A DNA stretch of 64,000 nt from the NCBI RefSeq assembly GCF_900172225.1, contig NZ_FWFO01000001.1, forward strand, positions 558,001 to 622,000. The letters are read 5' to 3'. Both the position numbers and the translations under genes were made by a program. The DNA comes from Falsiruegeria litorea R37. GTDB lineage: Bacteria > Pseudomonadota > Alphaproteobacteria > Rhodobacterales > Rhodobacteraceae. The notes below the pieces were generated by a model. That model searched no databases and was not told the DNA's origin. It was given only the letters and a program-made list of their open reading frames with translations. Of the stretch, positions 1 through 7,382 are shown in pieces (position 1 is the first letter of the stretch; each line of letters begins with the position of its first letter).

Positions 1-64
1 GCCGGAGCCGCATCAACAGGTCAAGCTGCGTGCGGAATTCGTCTGTGAAAGGCTGATCCTGCAC
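1..64 (-). CDS. Partial nitroreductase-family protein, BluB-like (5' end only)
   Basis: Only the first 21 codons lie in the window, read leftward from a GTG at 64. An AGGGA ribosome-binding site sits 8 nt upstream. The N-terminus contains FTDEFRTQLDLLMRLR, which resembles the start of BluB-type nitroreductases (5,6-dimethylbenzimidazole synthase), where a stretch like this precedes an RRDVRRF motif. It follows rpsP by 14 bp and is probably its last co-transcribed neighbour; rimM would be the usual one. The call rests on a short stretch recognised by eye, and an ATG at 13 in the same frame is an alternative start. Confidence 0.42.
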   Translation of the reverse strand, partial: MQDQPFTDEFRTQLDLLMRLR

Positions 65-78
65 GCAGATTATCCCTA

Positions 79-438
79 TTATTCAGTCGCTTCAGCGGCT
101 TCTGCTGCCTTGGCGGCTTTCTCTTCTGCGCGCTCTTGGGCTTTCTTGCCGGGGGCGCCTTTCTTGGGGTTGCTGCGCTCGGCCTTTTCGCGGACGCCAG
201 CAGCTTCGAGCATACGAGCGATACGGTCGGTGGGCTGAGCGCCCTGGTCCAGCCAGTACTGCACGCGCTCCATGTTCATTTTCACGCGCTCTTCGCTGTC
301 TTTGGGCAGCAGCGGGTTGTAGGTGCCCAGCTTTTCGATGAAGCGACCATCGCGCGGCATGCGGCTGTCAGCAGCCACGATGCGGTAGAAGGGACGCTTT
401 TTCGAGCCGCCGCGGGCGAGACGAATTTTCATAGCCAT
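79..438 (-). CDS. rpsP: 30S ribosomal protein S16
   Basis: Structural protein of the small ribosomal subunit, binding 16S rRNA during 30S assembly. The 119-residue product opens with [20 protein letters not shown], the classic S16 N-terminus, followed by the KLGTYNPL segment. The C-terminus is an Ala/Glu/Lys-rich tail (about residues 85-119) longer than in E. coli S16 (82 aa), as is common in alphaproteobacteria. The ATG at 438 has an AAGGAG site 8 nt upstream; a second ATG at 432 is in frame. It is the distal part of the leftward ffh-GNAT-chorismate mutase operon, 41 bp after the mutase gene. Confidence 0.97.
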   Translation of the reverse strand: MAMKIRLARGGSKKRPFYRIVAADSRMPRDGRFIEKLGTYNPLLPKDSEERVKMNMERVQYWLDQGAQPTDRIARMLEAAGVREKAERSNPKKGAPGKKAQERAEEKAAKAAEAAEATE

Positions 439-479
439 GGGGTTATCTCCTTTAGATGGCGTTAGCAGGCAAGAGCCTG

Positions 480-776
480 TTATTCTTGATGTTTCTTGTG
501 GTGTCGGATGACTTCCTGAATGATGAAGTTCAGGAAAGCCTTGGCAAAATCGGGGTCCAGATCGGCCTTTTTCGCCAGGTCTTCGAGCCGCTCGATCTGC
601 GTCGCTTCGCGGGCCGGATCGGACGGGGGAAGGTCGTGAGTTGCTTTCAGTTGCCCCACCGCCTGGGTGTGCTTGAACCGCTCGCCCAGGGTATAGACAA
701 GGATCGCATCAAGGCGGTCGATGCTGTCGCGGTGGTCTTTCAGCAGCTCGGCTGCGCGTGTCACGGGATCAGTCAT
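480..776 (-). CDS. Chorismate mutase (AroQ class)
   Basis: Small all-helical enzyme converting chorismate to prephenate, the entry step to phenylalanine and tyrosine. The 98-residue protein carries the AroQ pattern: a first helix with [22 protein letters not shown], a middle segment with [17 protein letters not shown], and a C-terminal helix ending in [10 protein letters not shown] start it at the ATG at 776, which has an AGAGGA site 5 nt upstream; the 15 codons in front have no family resemblance. It is a stand-alone mutase without a fused dehydratase or dehydrogenase domain. It lies between a GNAT gene and rpsP and is probably co-transcribed with the ffh operon. Confidence 0.88.
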   Translation of the reverse strand: MTDPVTRAAELLKDHRDSIDRLDAILVYTLGERFKHTQAVGQLKATHDLPPSDPAREATQIERLEDLAKKADLDPDFAKAFLNFIIQEVIRHHKKHQE

Positions 777-902
777 GAGGTCCTCTGAGTTGCAGCAATT
801 TGGGTGAAATTCGGGATGCACAATGCGTGCACCAAGCGTGCACTACCCGTGCACCGCCCAGACACAGCATCGGAACCGGCGAACCGGGGGAAAAGATGTG
901 CC

Positions 903-1505
903 TTAGTCAAGCGCCCATCCTTTCGGTTTGAACAGCGGATCGGCATAGTGGCCGATCTCCATCTCGATGCCATGTGCCAACTGCGAGCCATCGAGCTGCG
1001 CGGGCGAGGGGTGGCGATATACCGCGTCGTTGCCGTCGATGGTCTGCGCGCTCTTGTCCTTGACCGCGCCCAAACGCTCGGCCAGGCGGATCGAGTCCAG
1101 GTTCTTGGGGTCGATGTAGCTGACGGCGCCGTCCCATCCGAGCTGGCTGTAGAAATAGCGGCGCGCGGCATCGACGGCCTCAAGCGCATAACCCTTACCA
1201 GCGGCATCGGGCCAGATCACCCAGGCCAGTTCCTGCTCGGGCCATTTTGCGGGCTTCCAGCCGCCGGCCATGCCATAGGTCTCATCCGTGGCTTTGTCGT
1301 GGATCATCCACATGCCGTAACCACGGATCTGCCAGTGGCCGATTTCGGCGGCATAGAGCATCCACGATTCATATGCATTCAGTGGCCCGCCCATGAAACG
1401 GGCACGGTAGCTGGTGAAGGTCGCCTTGAAGTCCGGGTAATCATCCGGTTCCGGGCCGCGCAGGATCAGGCGTTTGGTTTCCAAGGTGGGGATCGAAACG
1501 GTCAT
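903..1505 (-). CDS. GNAT family N-acetyltransferase (RimJ/RimL type), copy 1
   Basis: Acetyl-CoA-dependent acetyltransferase of the Acetyltransf_3 group, 200 aa. Family signs are the opening TLETKRLILRGPEPDDYPDF, the IGHWQIRGYGMWMIHDK strand, the EQELAWVIWPDAAGKGYALEA acetyl-CoA-binding region, and DPKNLDSIRLAERLGA near the end. The ATG at 1505 overlaps the stop of the upstream GNAT gene by 4 bp (ATGA), implying translational coupling. It is one of three paralogues in a row behind ffh and is the longest, with about 25 extra C-terminal residues. The substrate is unknown; a ribosomal or nascent protein is possible from context only. Confidence 0.88.
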   Translation of the reverse strand: MTVSIPTLETKRLILRGPEPDDYPDFKATFTSYRARFMGGPLNAYESWMLYAAEIGHWQIRGYGMWMIHDKATDETYGMAGGWKPAKWPEQELAWVIWPDAAGKGYALEAVDAARRYFYSQLGWDGAVSYIDPKNLDSIRLAERLGAVKDKSAQTIDGNDAVYRHPSPAQLDGSQLAHGIEMEIGHYADPLFKPKGWALD

Positions 1506-2029
1506 TGATCGCCTCCAACCTTGGGGTGACGCCAGACCTGGCATTGCTTGCCCAGCAGTTCGCCGTCACGTTCGAATGTGGCGCCAAGACGGGTTGCGAG
1601 CGTCATGGAGCGGTCGTTGGCGTGGGCGATGTAGCTCATAACGCCATCCAGGCCCTGGTGGCGGGCGGCAAAGTCGCGGGCGGCATGAGCAGCCTCGAAG
1701 GCGTAGCCCTTGCCCTCGGCCTCTTCCATCACGGTCCAACCCAGTTCGGGTTCGTCCCAGCCGGGGGCAAAGATCATGCCGGTCCAGCCGACAAAAGTGT
1801 CTGTTGCCTTGTCGGTCAGGTGCCACAGACCAAAGCCGTTCAGCGTCCAGTGGCCCAGACGTTTCACCAGCGATTCCCAGCTTTCGGCCGCGGTCTTGGG
1901 CCCGCCGACCATGTGGCTGCGCGCGGTTTCGAAAAACGCGGTCATGCGCGGCAGGTCGTCTGCGTGGGGGGCACGCAGGATCAGACGCTGTGTTTCGATG
2001 GTTGGGATGTCGAGGTCGAGCGCGGTCAT
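1502..2029 (-). CDS. GNAT family N-acetyltransferase (RimJ/RimL type), copy 2
   Basis: 175-residue paralogue of its two neighbours. It opens with TIETQRLILRAPHADDLPRM and has the LGHWTLNGFGLWHLTDK strand, then EPELGWTVMEEAEGKGYAFEA for acetyl-CoA binding and NDRSMTLATRLGATFE before the C-terminus. The ATG at 2029 overlaps the preceding GNAT stop by 4 bp, and its own stop overlaps the next start the same way, so the three genes form one translational unit. Similarity among the copies points to local tandem duplication. The acyl acceptor is not known. Confidence 0.88.
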   Translation of the reverse strand: MTALDLDIPTIETQRLILRAPHADDLPRMTAFFETARSHMVGGPKTAAESWESLVKRLGHWTLNGFGLWHLTDKATDTFVGWTGMIFAPGWDEPELGWTVMEEAEGKGYAFEAAHAARDFAARHQGLDGVMSYIAHANDRSMTLATRLGATFERDGELLGKQCQVWRHPKVGGDQ

Positions 2030-2568
2030 GCGTAGGCCTCCATCCCGCCTGCGGCGAGGTCTTGCGGCGACGGGTGACGCCAGATTTCCAATGCGCCGTG
2101 ACGCTCGTGCTCGTAGATGCCCTCGTGTGTCGCGCCCATGCGTTTGGCGACATTGCGCGAGCCGTGGTTTTCCGGGGCAACAAGGCTGATCGCGGTTGTC
2201 CAACCCAGCGTGTCATAGGCGTATTCGCGCGACGCCAGTGCAGCCTCGGTCGCGTATCCTTTGCCTTCGAACCCGTTCATCAGGTCCCAACCCAATTCGG
2301 GTTCGGGCCAGCCGTGGGGGAACCAGGGGCCGATGATGCCGGCAAGCTCGCCCGTTTCGGTTTCTTCGACCGCCCACCGGCCAAAGCCGCGCAGTTGCCA
2401 GTGGCCAAGCTCGGTGGCCAGCGCGCGCCAGCTTTGTTCAGCCGTCATCGGGCCGCCCACAAATTTCGACCGCTCGGACGCAAAGAACGCCGTAAAGCTC
2501 GCGAAATCGCGGGCTTCCATCGGGCGCAGCGTCAGGCGCGGGGTCGATATGGTGGGGATCTGGATCAC
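2026..2568 (-). CDS. GNAT family N-acetyltransferase (RimJ/RimL type), copy 3
   Basis: 180-residue member of the tandem GNAT trio and the one nearest ffh. It starts with IQIPTISTPRLTLRPMEARDF and has LGHWQLRGFGRWAVEET, PEPELGWDLMNGFEGKGYATEA and NHGSRNVAKRMGATHE, matching the Acetyltransf_3 pattern. The likely start is the GTG at 2568, one base after the ffh stop codon at 2570; no ATG gives a matching N-terminus, and longer readings would run back into ffh. Such tight packing makes co-expression with ffh near certain. The substrate is not predictable from sequence. Confidence 0.85.
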   Translation of the reverse strand: MIQIPTISTPRLTLRPMEARDFASFTAFFASERSKFVGGPMTAEQSWRALATELGHWQLRGFGRWAVEETETGELAGIIGPWFPHGWPEPELGWDLMNGFEGKGYATEAALASREYAYDTLGWTTAISLVAPENHGSRNVAKRMGATHEGIYEHERHGALEIWRHPSPQDLAAGGMEAYA

Positions 2569-2569
2569 G

Positions 2570-4084
2570 TTATTTCTTTTTGCCGAAACCGCTGAGGCCC
2601 GAGGGCAAGCCCATGCCGCCGCCCAGACCGGGCAGGCCGCCGGGCATTCCACCCTTGCCGCCCATGGCCTTGGCCGCGGCTTCGAGCGCTTTGGGGTCCA
2701 TGCCTTGGGCCATCTGTTCAGGGCTGGGGCCGCCTTTGCCGAACATGCCTTTCATGGCCTGTTTCAGCATGCCGCCTTTGCCCATCTTGCCCATCTTCTT
2801 CATCATGTCCGACATCTGCCGGTGCATTTTGAGCAGCTTGTTGAGGTCGGAAACCTCCATCCCGGCACCCGCCGCGATCCGCTTTTTGCGCGAGGCTTGC
2901 AGCAGGGCGGGGTTGGCGCGCTCTTTCTTGGTCATGGACTGGATCAGGGCGACCTGGCGTTTGATGATCTTGTCGTCAAAGCCTGCTTCTTCGACCTGTT
3001 TGGCCATTTTGCCCATGCCGGGCATCATGCCCATCATGCCCTGCATGCCGCCCATCTGCTGCATCTGTTCGAGCTGCATTTTCAGGTCATTCATGTTGAA
3101 ATGACCCTTCATCATGCGCTTCATCATCTTTTCGGCCTGCTCGGCCTCGATGGTTTCTTGCGCCTTTTCGACCAGCGCCACGATGTCGCCCATGCCCAGG
3201 ATGCGACCCGCGATCCGGTCGGGCTCGAACGTTTCGAGCGCGTCCATCTTTTCGCCAAGACCCACAAAACGGATCGGCTTGCCGGTGACCGCGCGCATCG
3301 ACAGCGCCGCACCGCCGCGGCCGTCGCCGTCCATTCGGGTCAGGACCACGCCTGAGATGCCGATCTTGGCGTCGAACTCTTCTGCGACCTCAACCGCGAC
3401 CTGACCGGTCAGGCCGTCGACCACCAAAAGCGTTTCGCGCGGGGAGACGACGTCGCGGACGTCCTCGACCTCTTTCATCAGCACTTCGTCGATCTGCAAA
3501 CGACCAGCGGTGTCCAGCATGTAGACGTCATAGCCACCCAGAGCGGCCTGCTGTTTGGCGCGTTTGGCGATGTCGACGGGGGTCTGGCCGGGCACGATGG
3601 GCAGGGTGTCGACGCCGATCTGGGCGCCCAGCACCTTGAGCTGGTCCATCGCCGCAGGACGGTAGACGTCAAGCGAGGCCATGAGGACCTTTTTGCCCTC
3701 TTTGTCTTTCAGGCGTTTGGCGAGCTTACCGGTGGTGGTGGTCTTACCACCGCCCTGCAGGCCAACCATCAGGATCGGCGCGGGCGGGTTGTCGATCTTG
3801 AGCTTGCCGGGGTCTTCTTCGCCGCGCAGGGTATCGACGAGCGCGTCGTGCACGATCTTGACGACCTGCTGACCGGGGGTGATCGATTTGGTGACCGCCT
3901 GACCGGTGGCCTGATCCTGCACCTTCTTGATGAAGGTGCGAGCGACGGGGAGGGAAACGTCTGCCTCAAGCAGGGCAACGCGCACCTCGCGCAGGGCGGT
4001 TTTGACGTCTTCCTCGGACAGGGCGCCCTGTTTGGTGAGGCGATCAAAGACCCCAGAGAGGCGTTCGGATAGATTTTCAAACAT
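2570..4084 (-). CDS. ffh: Signal recognition particle protein Ffh (SRP54 homologue)
   Basis: GTPase that binds signal sequences of nascent membrane proteins with 4.5S RNA and docks at FtsY on the inner membrane. The 504-residue protein has the N helical bundle (1-90), the G domain with P-loop GLQGGGKTTT near 108-117, LDTAGR and TRMDGDGRGG motifs, and a methionine-rich M domain from about residue 320 containing runs such as MMKRMMKGHFNM. The C-terminal tail is Gly/Met-rich. It is the first gene of a leftward operon; a promoter and a three-hairpin leader lie upstream at 4203-4317. I found no 4.5S RNA gene nearby. Confidence 0.97.
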   Translation of the reverse strand: MFENLSERLSGVFDRLTKQGALSEEDVKTALREVRVALLEADVSLPVARTFIKKVQDQATGQAVTKSITPGQQVVKIVHDALVDTLRGEEDPGKLKIDNPPAPILMVGLQGGGKTTTTGKLAKRLKDKEGKKVLMASLDVYRPAAMDQLKVLGAQIGVDTLPIVPGQTPVDIAKRAKQQAALGGYDVYMLDTAGRLQIDEVLMKEVEDVRDVVSPRETLLVVDGLTGQVAVEVAEEFDAKIGISGVVLTRMDGDGRGGAALSMRAVTGKPIRFVGLGEKMDALETFEPDRIAGRILGMGDIVALVEKAQETIEAEQAEKMMKRMMKGHFNMNDLKMQLEQMQQMGGMQGMMGMMPGMGKMAKQVEEAGFDDKIIKRQVALIQSMTKKERANPALLQASRKKRIAAGAGMEVSDLNKLLKMHRQMSDMMKKMGKMGKGGMLKQAMKGMFGKGGPSPEQMAQGMDPKALEAAAKAMGGKGGMPGGLPGLGGGMGLPSGLSGFGKKK

Positions 4085-4202
4085 AACGCGTCGTGGCTCC
4101 TTTGCCGGTTCATGCAGGTGCCCCCAATCTAGGGAGCGGCGGGGTCGTTTCCAATTGTGCCGATGTGGCGCAATGCGGATCGGGGCGAGCCATACAAGAT
4201 TA

Positions 4203-4277
4203 CCCCCACGGGCGTAACACGCTGGTGGGGGGCGATCCCTGAACGACTCAAGGGACCGGAAGGGGTAAAGCTTCCGG
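4203..4277 (-). promoter_or_regulatory. Structured 5' leader of the ffh operon (three tandem hairpins)
   Basis: Three inverted repeats stand in a row in the predicted ffh leader: CCGGAAG/CTTCCGG at 4256-4262 and 4271-4277 (8-nt loop); TCCCT/AGGGA at 4236-4240 and 4251-4255; and CCCCCAC/GTGGGGG at 4203-4209 and 4225-4231, with an inner GCG/CGC pair. They begin just downstream of the predicted promoter and stand about 120 nt before the ffh start codon. No T-run follows any of them, so simple termination is not obvious. A regulatory leader is an inference. Confidence 0.4.
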
Positions 4278-4288
4278 ATGTTGCGCGG

Positions 4289-4317
4289 GAATTATGCCGG
4301 ATGGGGCGTGAAGTCAA
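4289..4317 (-). promoter_or_regulatory. Candidate sigma70-type promoter of the ffh operon
   Basis: On the minus strand TTGACT (4317-4312) is followed after 17 nt by TAATTC (4294-4289); an overlapping CATAAT (4296-4291) gives a 15-nt spacer. Transcription would start near 4282, leaving a leader of roughly 200 nt before the ffh ATG at 4084. Confidence 0.45.
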
Positions 4318-4344
4318 GTAGCACAGGCGGATGCGGAGGGGTTT

Positions 4345-4375
4345 GGGGGGCGCTGCCCCAGTCGCTGCGCGACTC
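4345..4375. repeat. Small GC-rich palindromic unit
   Basis: Two adjacent perfect hairpins: GGGG-CGCTG-CCCC at 4347-4359 and AGTCGC-TGC-GCGACT at 4360-4374. Similar GGGGGCGCTGCCCC units are familiar as short intergenic palindromes in roseobacter genomes. It lies between the divergent ffh and 4473-5009 genes and differs from the larger repeat family elsewhere in this window. Confidence 0.4.
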
Positions 4376-4472
4376 CGCCGTCGTATTTTCAACAAGAAGG
4401 AGCATGGGGCGAGGCGCTTGCAGTCTGTGGTTGATTTTCCTAGGTCTTGGTGAGGCAAGAAGTGAGGATGTC

Positions 4473-5009
4473 GTGCGGGTTTTGGTTGCAGTTTTGGTAA
4501 TGGCGCTGGTTGGGCAGGTGGCATACGCGTCGGACAGGGCGGCGTTGATCGCGCAGATCGAGGCGGGCGGTCAGAATGAGCACGAAGATCGACGCCATGC
4601 GGTTGAGGTCGATGAATGTCAACTTACAACCTATTTCTGGAAGAAGGTTGAGGGCGAGGGTTGGGTGCTCTGGACCTCGTTCAAAATTCCGATGCTGTTG
4701 GTGGATCTGGCCGAATCCAAGACCAAGGATGGATTTCGACACTTTTTTGCGGCCGATGGCGAGATGCCGGTTGCGGTCATCAATCTGAAGGCCAAGGAGG
4801 GGACAGATTTTGCTCATGAAAAGTCCGTCTTGCGTAAGCCAAAGGGGGAGTTCGTTTCCTCGCAAAGAAATGGTGGGGACACTCATTTTATTGAGCGGCA
4901 GACGGACGTGATCATAATGCATGTTGGACCGGGAGTGATCGAAAAAGCCGAGATGTTCACCAAGGCTTACATCCGCTACGTGCAGGAGTATTGCAGCTTT
5001 ATCGGATGA
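4473..5009 (+). CDS. Secreted hypothetical protein
   Basis: I do not recognise a family. Starting at the GTG at 4473 (GAGGA site 4 nt upstream) gives 178 residues opening with the signal peptide RVLVAVLVMALVGQVAYA, with likely cleavage after AYA. The exported part contains TTYFWKKVEGEGWVLWT, DLAESKTKDGF and a C-terminal TKAYIRYVQEYCSFIG. Two cysteines in the mature protein could form one disulfide. An ATG at 4500 is an alternative start but would shorten the signal peptide. It stands alone between ffh and a TetR gene, and no operon partner is evident. Confidence 0.6.
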   Translation: MRVLVAVLVMALVGQVAYASDRAALIAQIEAGGQNEHEDRRHAVEVDECQLTTYFWKKVEGEGWVLWTSFKIPMLLVDLAESKTKDGFRHFFAADGEMPVAVINLKAKEGTDFAHEKSVLRKPKGEFVSSQRNGGDTHFIERQTDVIIMHVGPGVIEKAEMFTKAYIRYVQEYCSFIG

Positions 5010-5051
5010 CAGGCCGCGCCGGGAAGGTAGCTTGAACCGCTCTGGCGGAAA

Positions 5052-5069
5052 GCATACTGGTTGGGATGA
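5052..5069. promoter_or_regulatory. Candidate TetR operator, degenerate copy upstream of the regulator gene
   Basis: GCATAC-TGGTTG-GGATGA matches 9 of the 12 fixed positions of the perfect site TCATAC-N6-GTATGA at 6662-6679, with the same 6-nt spacer. It ends 18 bp before the TetR start codon, which suits autorepression. Confidence 0.42.
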
Positions 5070-5087
5070 TAAGTCTGGGGGCGATCC

Positions 5088-5687
5088 ATGGGCAAGATGG
5101 AAGCAAAGCGTGAGGCCAAGCGGCGCGCCATTTTGGCGGCGGCGCGAGATGAGTTCCTGTCTGTCGGATTCGAGGCCGCCAACATGGACCGTATCGCGGC
5201 GGCGGCTGAGGTCACCAAGCAGACGGTCTATCGCTACTTCCCGTCCAAGATCGACCTGTTTGAGGCCACGATCCGTTATATCGGGCAATCGAGTGGCGCG
5301 GATTTCACACATCATCTAGAGGGGCCGGACCCCAAGGCGGCCCTGGTTCAGTTTGCCCAGGGGTTCGTGCGCTGGCATCTGGAGGAGGAGTCTTTGTGCG
5401 TGTTCCGCCTGTTGATTGCGGAAAGTGCAAGGTCGCCCGAGATCGTTCGCACCTTTTTCTCGGTCGCGCCGGATGAGACCAACGCGGCTTTGGCTACATT
5501 CTTCGCGCAACGGTTGGGCGTGACCGAGCCTGAGGCGCACGTGCGCCTTTTGACCTCTATTCTTTTGGCGCATCGCGATGACGCCCTGTTGGGGCGGGGG
5601 CGGCCGGACGATCATGAGATTGCCCGGCATGCCGAGATGGCGGTACGCATTGTACTGGCTGATTTGGGCGTCCGCTCAACCAGTTGA
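5088..5687 (+). CDS. TetR/AcrR family transcriptional regulator
   Basis: 199-residue one-component repressor. The N-terminal helix-turn-helix spans about residues 10-55, with RRAILAAARDEFLSVGFEAANMDRIAAAAEVTKQTVYRYFPSKIDLFE split across the usual three helices; the rest is a helical ligand-binding and dimerisation domain. The ATG at 5088 follows a G-rich stretch; a second ATG three codons in is possible. Its stop lies 5 bp from the end of the convergent DMT transporter gene. Matching inverted repeats before this gene and before the transporter suggest that it controls itself and the exporter. The ligand is unknown. Confidence 0.92.
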   Translation: MGKMEAKREAKRRAILAAARDEFLSVGFEAANMDRIAAAAEVTKQTVYRYFPSKIDLFEATIRYIGQSSGADFTHHLEGPDPKAALVQFAQGFVRWHLEEESLCVFRLLIAESARSPEIVRTFFSVAPDETNAALATFFAQRLGVTEPEAHVRLLTSILLAHRDDALLGRGRPDDHEIARHAEMAVRIVLADLGVRSTS

Positions 5688-5692
5688 GGGTT

Positions 5693-6577
5693 CTAACTGT
5701 CAGCTTTGGCCAAGTGCAACGTGTATGCCGCGATGGTGATCAGGATGACTGCCCCGCCTGCAAGGCTGGCAACTGCGGGCACTTCGGTAAAAAAGATATA
5801 GGCCCAGATCGGTGCCAGAACGGTTTCCAGCATCAGGGTCATCGAAACCTCGGTCGCGGTGGCATAGCGCGTGGCAACCATGGACAGGACCCGGCCAAAG
5901 GGGGCGGTGAGCAGTCCCATGGCGCCCATGATCAGCCATGTATCTGTGCTGAACTGCGACGGTTCGGTGACAAAGAACATGGTTGCGGCGAGCAGGAAGC
6001 CACCGGTCCCGACTGCGCCCATGCGGCTGACGTCCGGGAATTTGCGCAACAGCGTCATCATCAGGGCAAGGCAGGACACCGCAAAAACGGCCAGCAGGTC
6101 CCCAACCCAGTTGCCGGACCCGGTGGAGCCTGAGACGACGATGGCGATACCGGCGATGACGCCTGCGATGGCCAGCAAGGTCTGCCTTGACGCAACTTCG
6201 CGCAGGAACACCCAGCTGAAGATCGCGGCAATGGCCGGTGTGGCGCTGAGGATCAGGAAGGTGTTGGCGATCGAGGTGTTCTTGATGGCAAAGACCAGCC
6301 CGCTTGCGCTGCCCAACATCAACAGGCCCGCACCCAGAAGCGGCCAGCCACTGTGGCGCAGAACCTGGATGACGCCGCGCTTGTCGCTGAGCTGAATAAC
6401 CGTCGCCATCGAGATCGCGGTGAACAGACCGAACAGGAACGAGGTTTCAAGTTCGTCCACGCCGGAAAACCGGATGAAGACGGGATCAAGGCTCATAAGG
6501 GCGGCGCCGATCAGGGCGATGCCAATGCCCTTGAGGCGGAGGGTGTGCGGGGTGTTGGTGTGAGAGGTGTCGGTCAT
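5693..6577 (-). CDS. DMT-superfamily transporter (EamA type)
   Basis: 294-residue inner-membrane protein with about ten hydrophobic segments in two homologous EamA halves, such as LKGIGIALIGAALMSL and LFGLFTAISMATVIQL in the first and LAIAGVIAGIAIVVS at the start of the second. Members export metabolites or drugs; the cargo cannot be read from sequence. The ATG at 6577 has only a weak ribosome-binding site. Its promoter region carries two TCATAC-N6-GTATGA-like sites at 6614-6631 and 6662-6679, and the convergent TetR gene carries a third copy, so substrate-inducible export is a fair model. Confidence 0.88.
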   Translation of the reverse strand: MTDTSHTNTPHTLRLKGIGIALIGAALMSLDPVFIRFSGVDELETSFLFGLFTAISMATVIQLSDKRGVIQVLRHSGWPLLGAGLLMLGSASGLVFAIKNTSIANTFLILSATPAIAAIFSWVFLREVASRQTLLAIAGVIAGIAIVVSGSTGSGNWVGDLLAVFAVSCLALMMTLLRKFPDVSRMGAVGTGGFLLAATMFFVTEPSQFSTDTWLIMGAMGLLTAPFGRVLSMVATRYATATEVSMTLMLETVLAPIWAYIFFTEVPAVASLAGGAVILITIAAYTLHLAKADS

Positions 6578-6613
6578 GGGGTGTGTCTTTCAGTGATGGC
6601 AGTGAATCGATTT

Positions 6614-6631
6614 TCATACTTTCCGGTGTGA
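6614..6631. promoter_or_regulatory. Candidate TetR operator, copy 2
   Basis: TCATAC-TTTCCG-GTGTGA, an inverted repeat with one mismatch and the same 6-nt spacer as the perfect copy 48 bp further on. It lies 37 bp upstream of the DMT transporter start codon, where repressor binding would block transcription. Confidence 0.45.
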
Positions 6632-6658
6632 TTTCAGTTTTGATCGGATGAGTCAAGA

Positions 6659-6682
6659 AAATCATACCTATTAGTATGATTT
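6659..6682. promoter_or_regulatory. Candidate TetR operator, perfect palindrome
   Basis: AAATCATAC-CTATTA-GTATGATTT is a perfect 9-bp inverted repeat in an AT-rich stretch between the divergent transporter (6577) and deacylase (6752) genes. It is the best of the three copies of the motif and may control both directions. Confidence 0.55.
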
Positions 6683-6751
6683 GAAGGCATTGCGTTTTAC
6701 AGGCTGCGTGGTAGGCGGAGGCACGTTTGAAAACTGGCACGGAGCTTCGCC

Positions 6752-7279
6752 ATGGACGCCTCATCCGCTTATCAGGACACCCTTCCGCTCAGCTCGGACG
6801 CGCTTCTTCGGCAGCTGGACGATTGGGGGCTGGGCTATCGGCTGCACTCTCACGTGCCGCTGCGCACGGTCGAGGATGCGATGTCGGTTGAGGATCAGTT
6901 CGCGGTGGCCGGAGAGACGGTGCTGCGGGTCAAGAACCTGTACCTGCGGGACCGCAAAAAGCGGAACTATCTGGTGACGCTGGAACAGAACCGCGAGATT
7001 GATCTGAAAGCGCTGGGCGCAGAGCTGGGCGTGGGCAACCTGTCGTTTGGGTCCGCAGACCGGTTGCTGCAGAACCTTGGCATCCGTCCGGGTGCGGTCA
7101 GCCCGTTGGCGATGATCAACGGGGTCGAAAACGGGGTGACGTTTTTCATGGATGCCGCCGCACAAGAGGCGGATGTGATCAACATGCACCCGCTGGTGAA
7201 CGACCGCACCGTGGTCATGGCGCGGACGGATGTCATGGCGTTCTTTGAGCGGATCGAGTGTGAGGTGAACTGGATCTGA
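6752..7279 (+). CDS. Prolyl-tRNA synthetase-associated (YbaK-like) trans-editing domain protein
   Basis: 175-residue free-standing member of the YbaK/ProX/PrdX family, which hydrolyses mischarged aminoacyl-tRNA, typically Ala-tRNA(Pro). Family signs are the middle core AGETVLRVKNLYLRDRKKRNYLVTL with a conserved lysine, LSFGSADRLLQNLGIRPGAVSPLAMIN, and the late VINMHPLVNDRTV segment. The ATG at 6752 has a GGAG site 8 nt upstream. It is divergent from the DMT exporter and may share its operator region. The exact tRNA substrate is inferred from the family. Confidence 0.85.
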   Translation: MDASSAYQDTLPLSSDALLRQLDDWGLGYRLHSHVPLRTVEDAMSVEDQFAVAGETVLRVKNLYLRDRKKRNYLVTLEQNREIDLKALGAELGVGNLSFGSADRLLQNLGIRPGAVSPLAMINGVENGVTFFMDAAAQEADVINMHPLVNDRTVVMARTDVMAFFERIECEVNWI

Positions 7280-7382
7280 TTGCGGATTGCGCACCGCGGG
7301 TATGGGTGCCTGCATGCATCAACGTTCAGGCTGCGATGGTGCGAACTGGAAGGCGTCGAAAGCCAGGCGCGAACGGGGTGCC

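Noticed and set aside
4085-4320. Possible 4.5S (SRP) RNA next to ffh
   Set aside because: The conserved GGAAGCAGC-type tetraloop region is absent; the hairpins here are better explained as the ffh leader.
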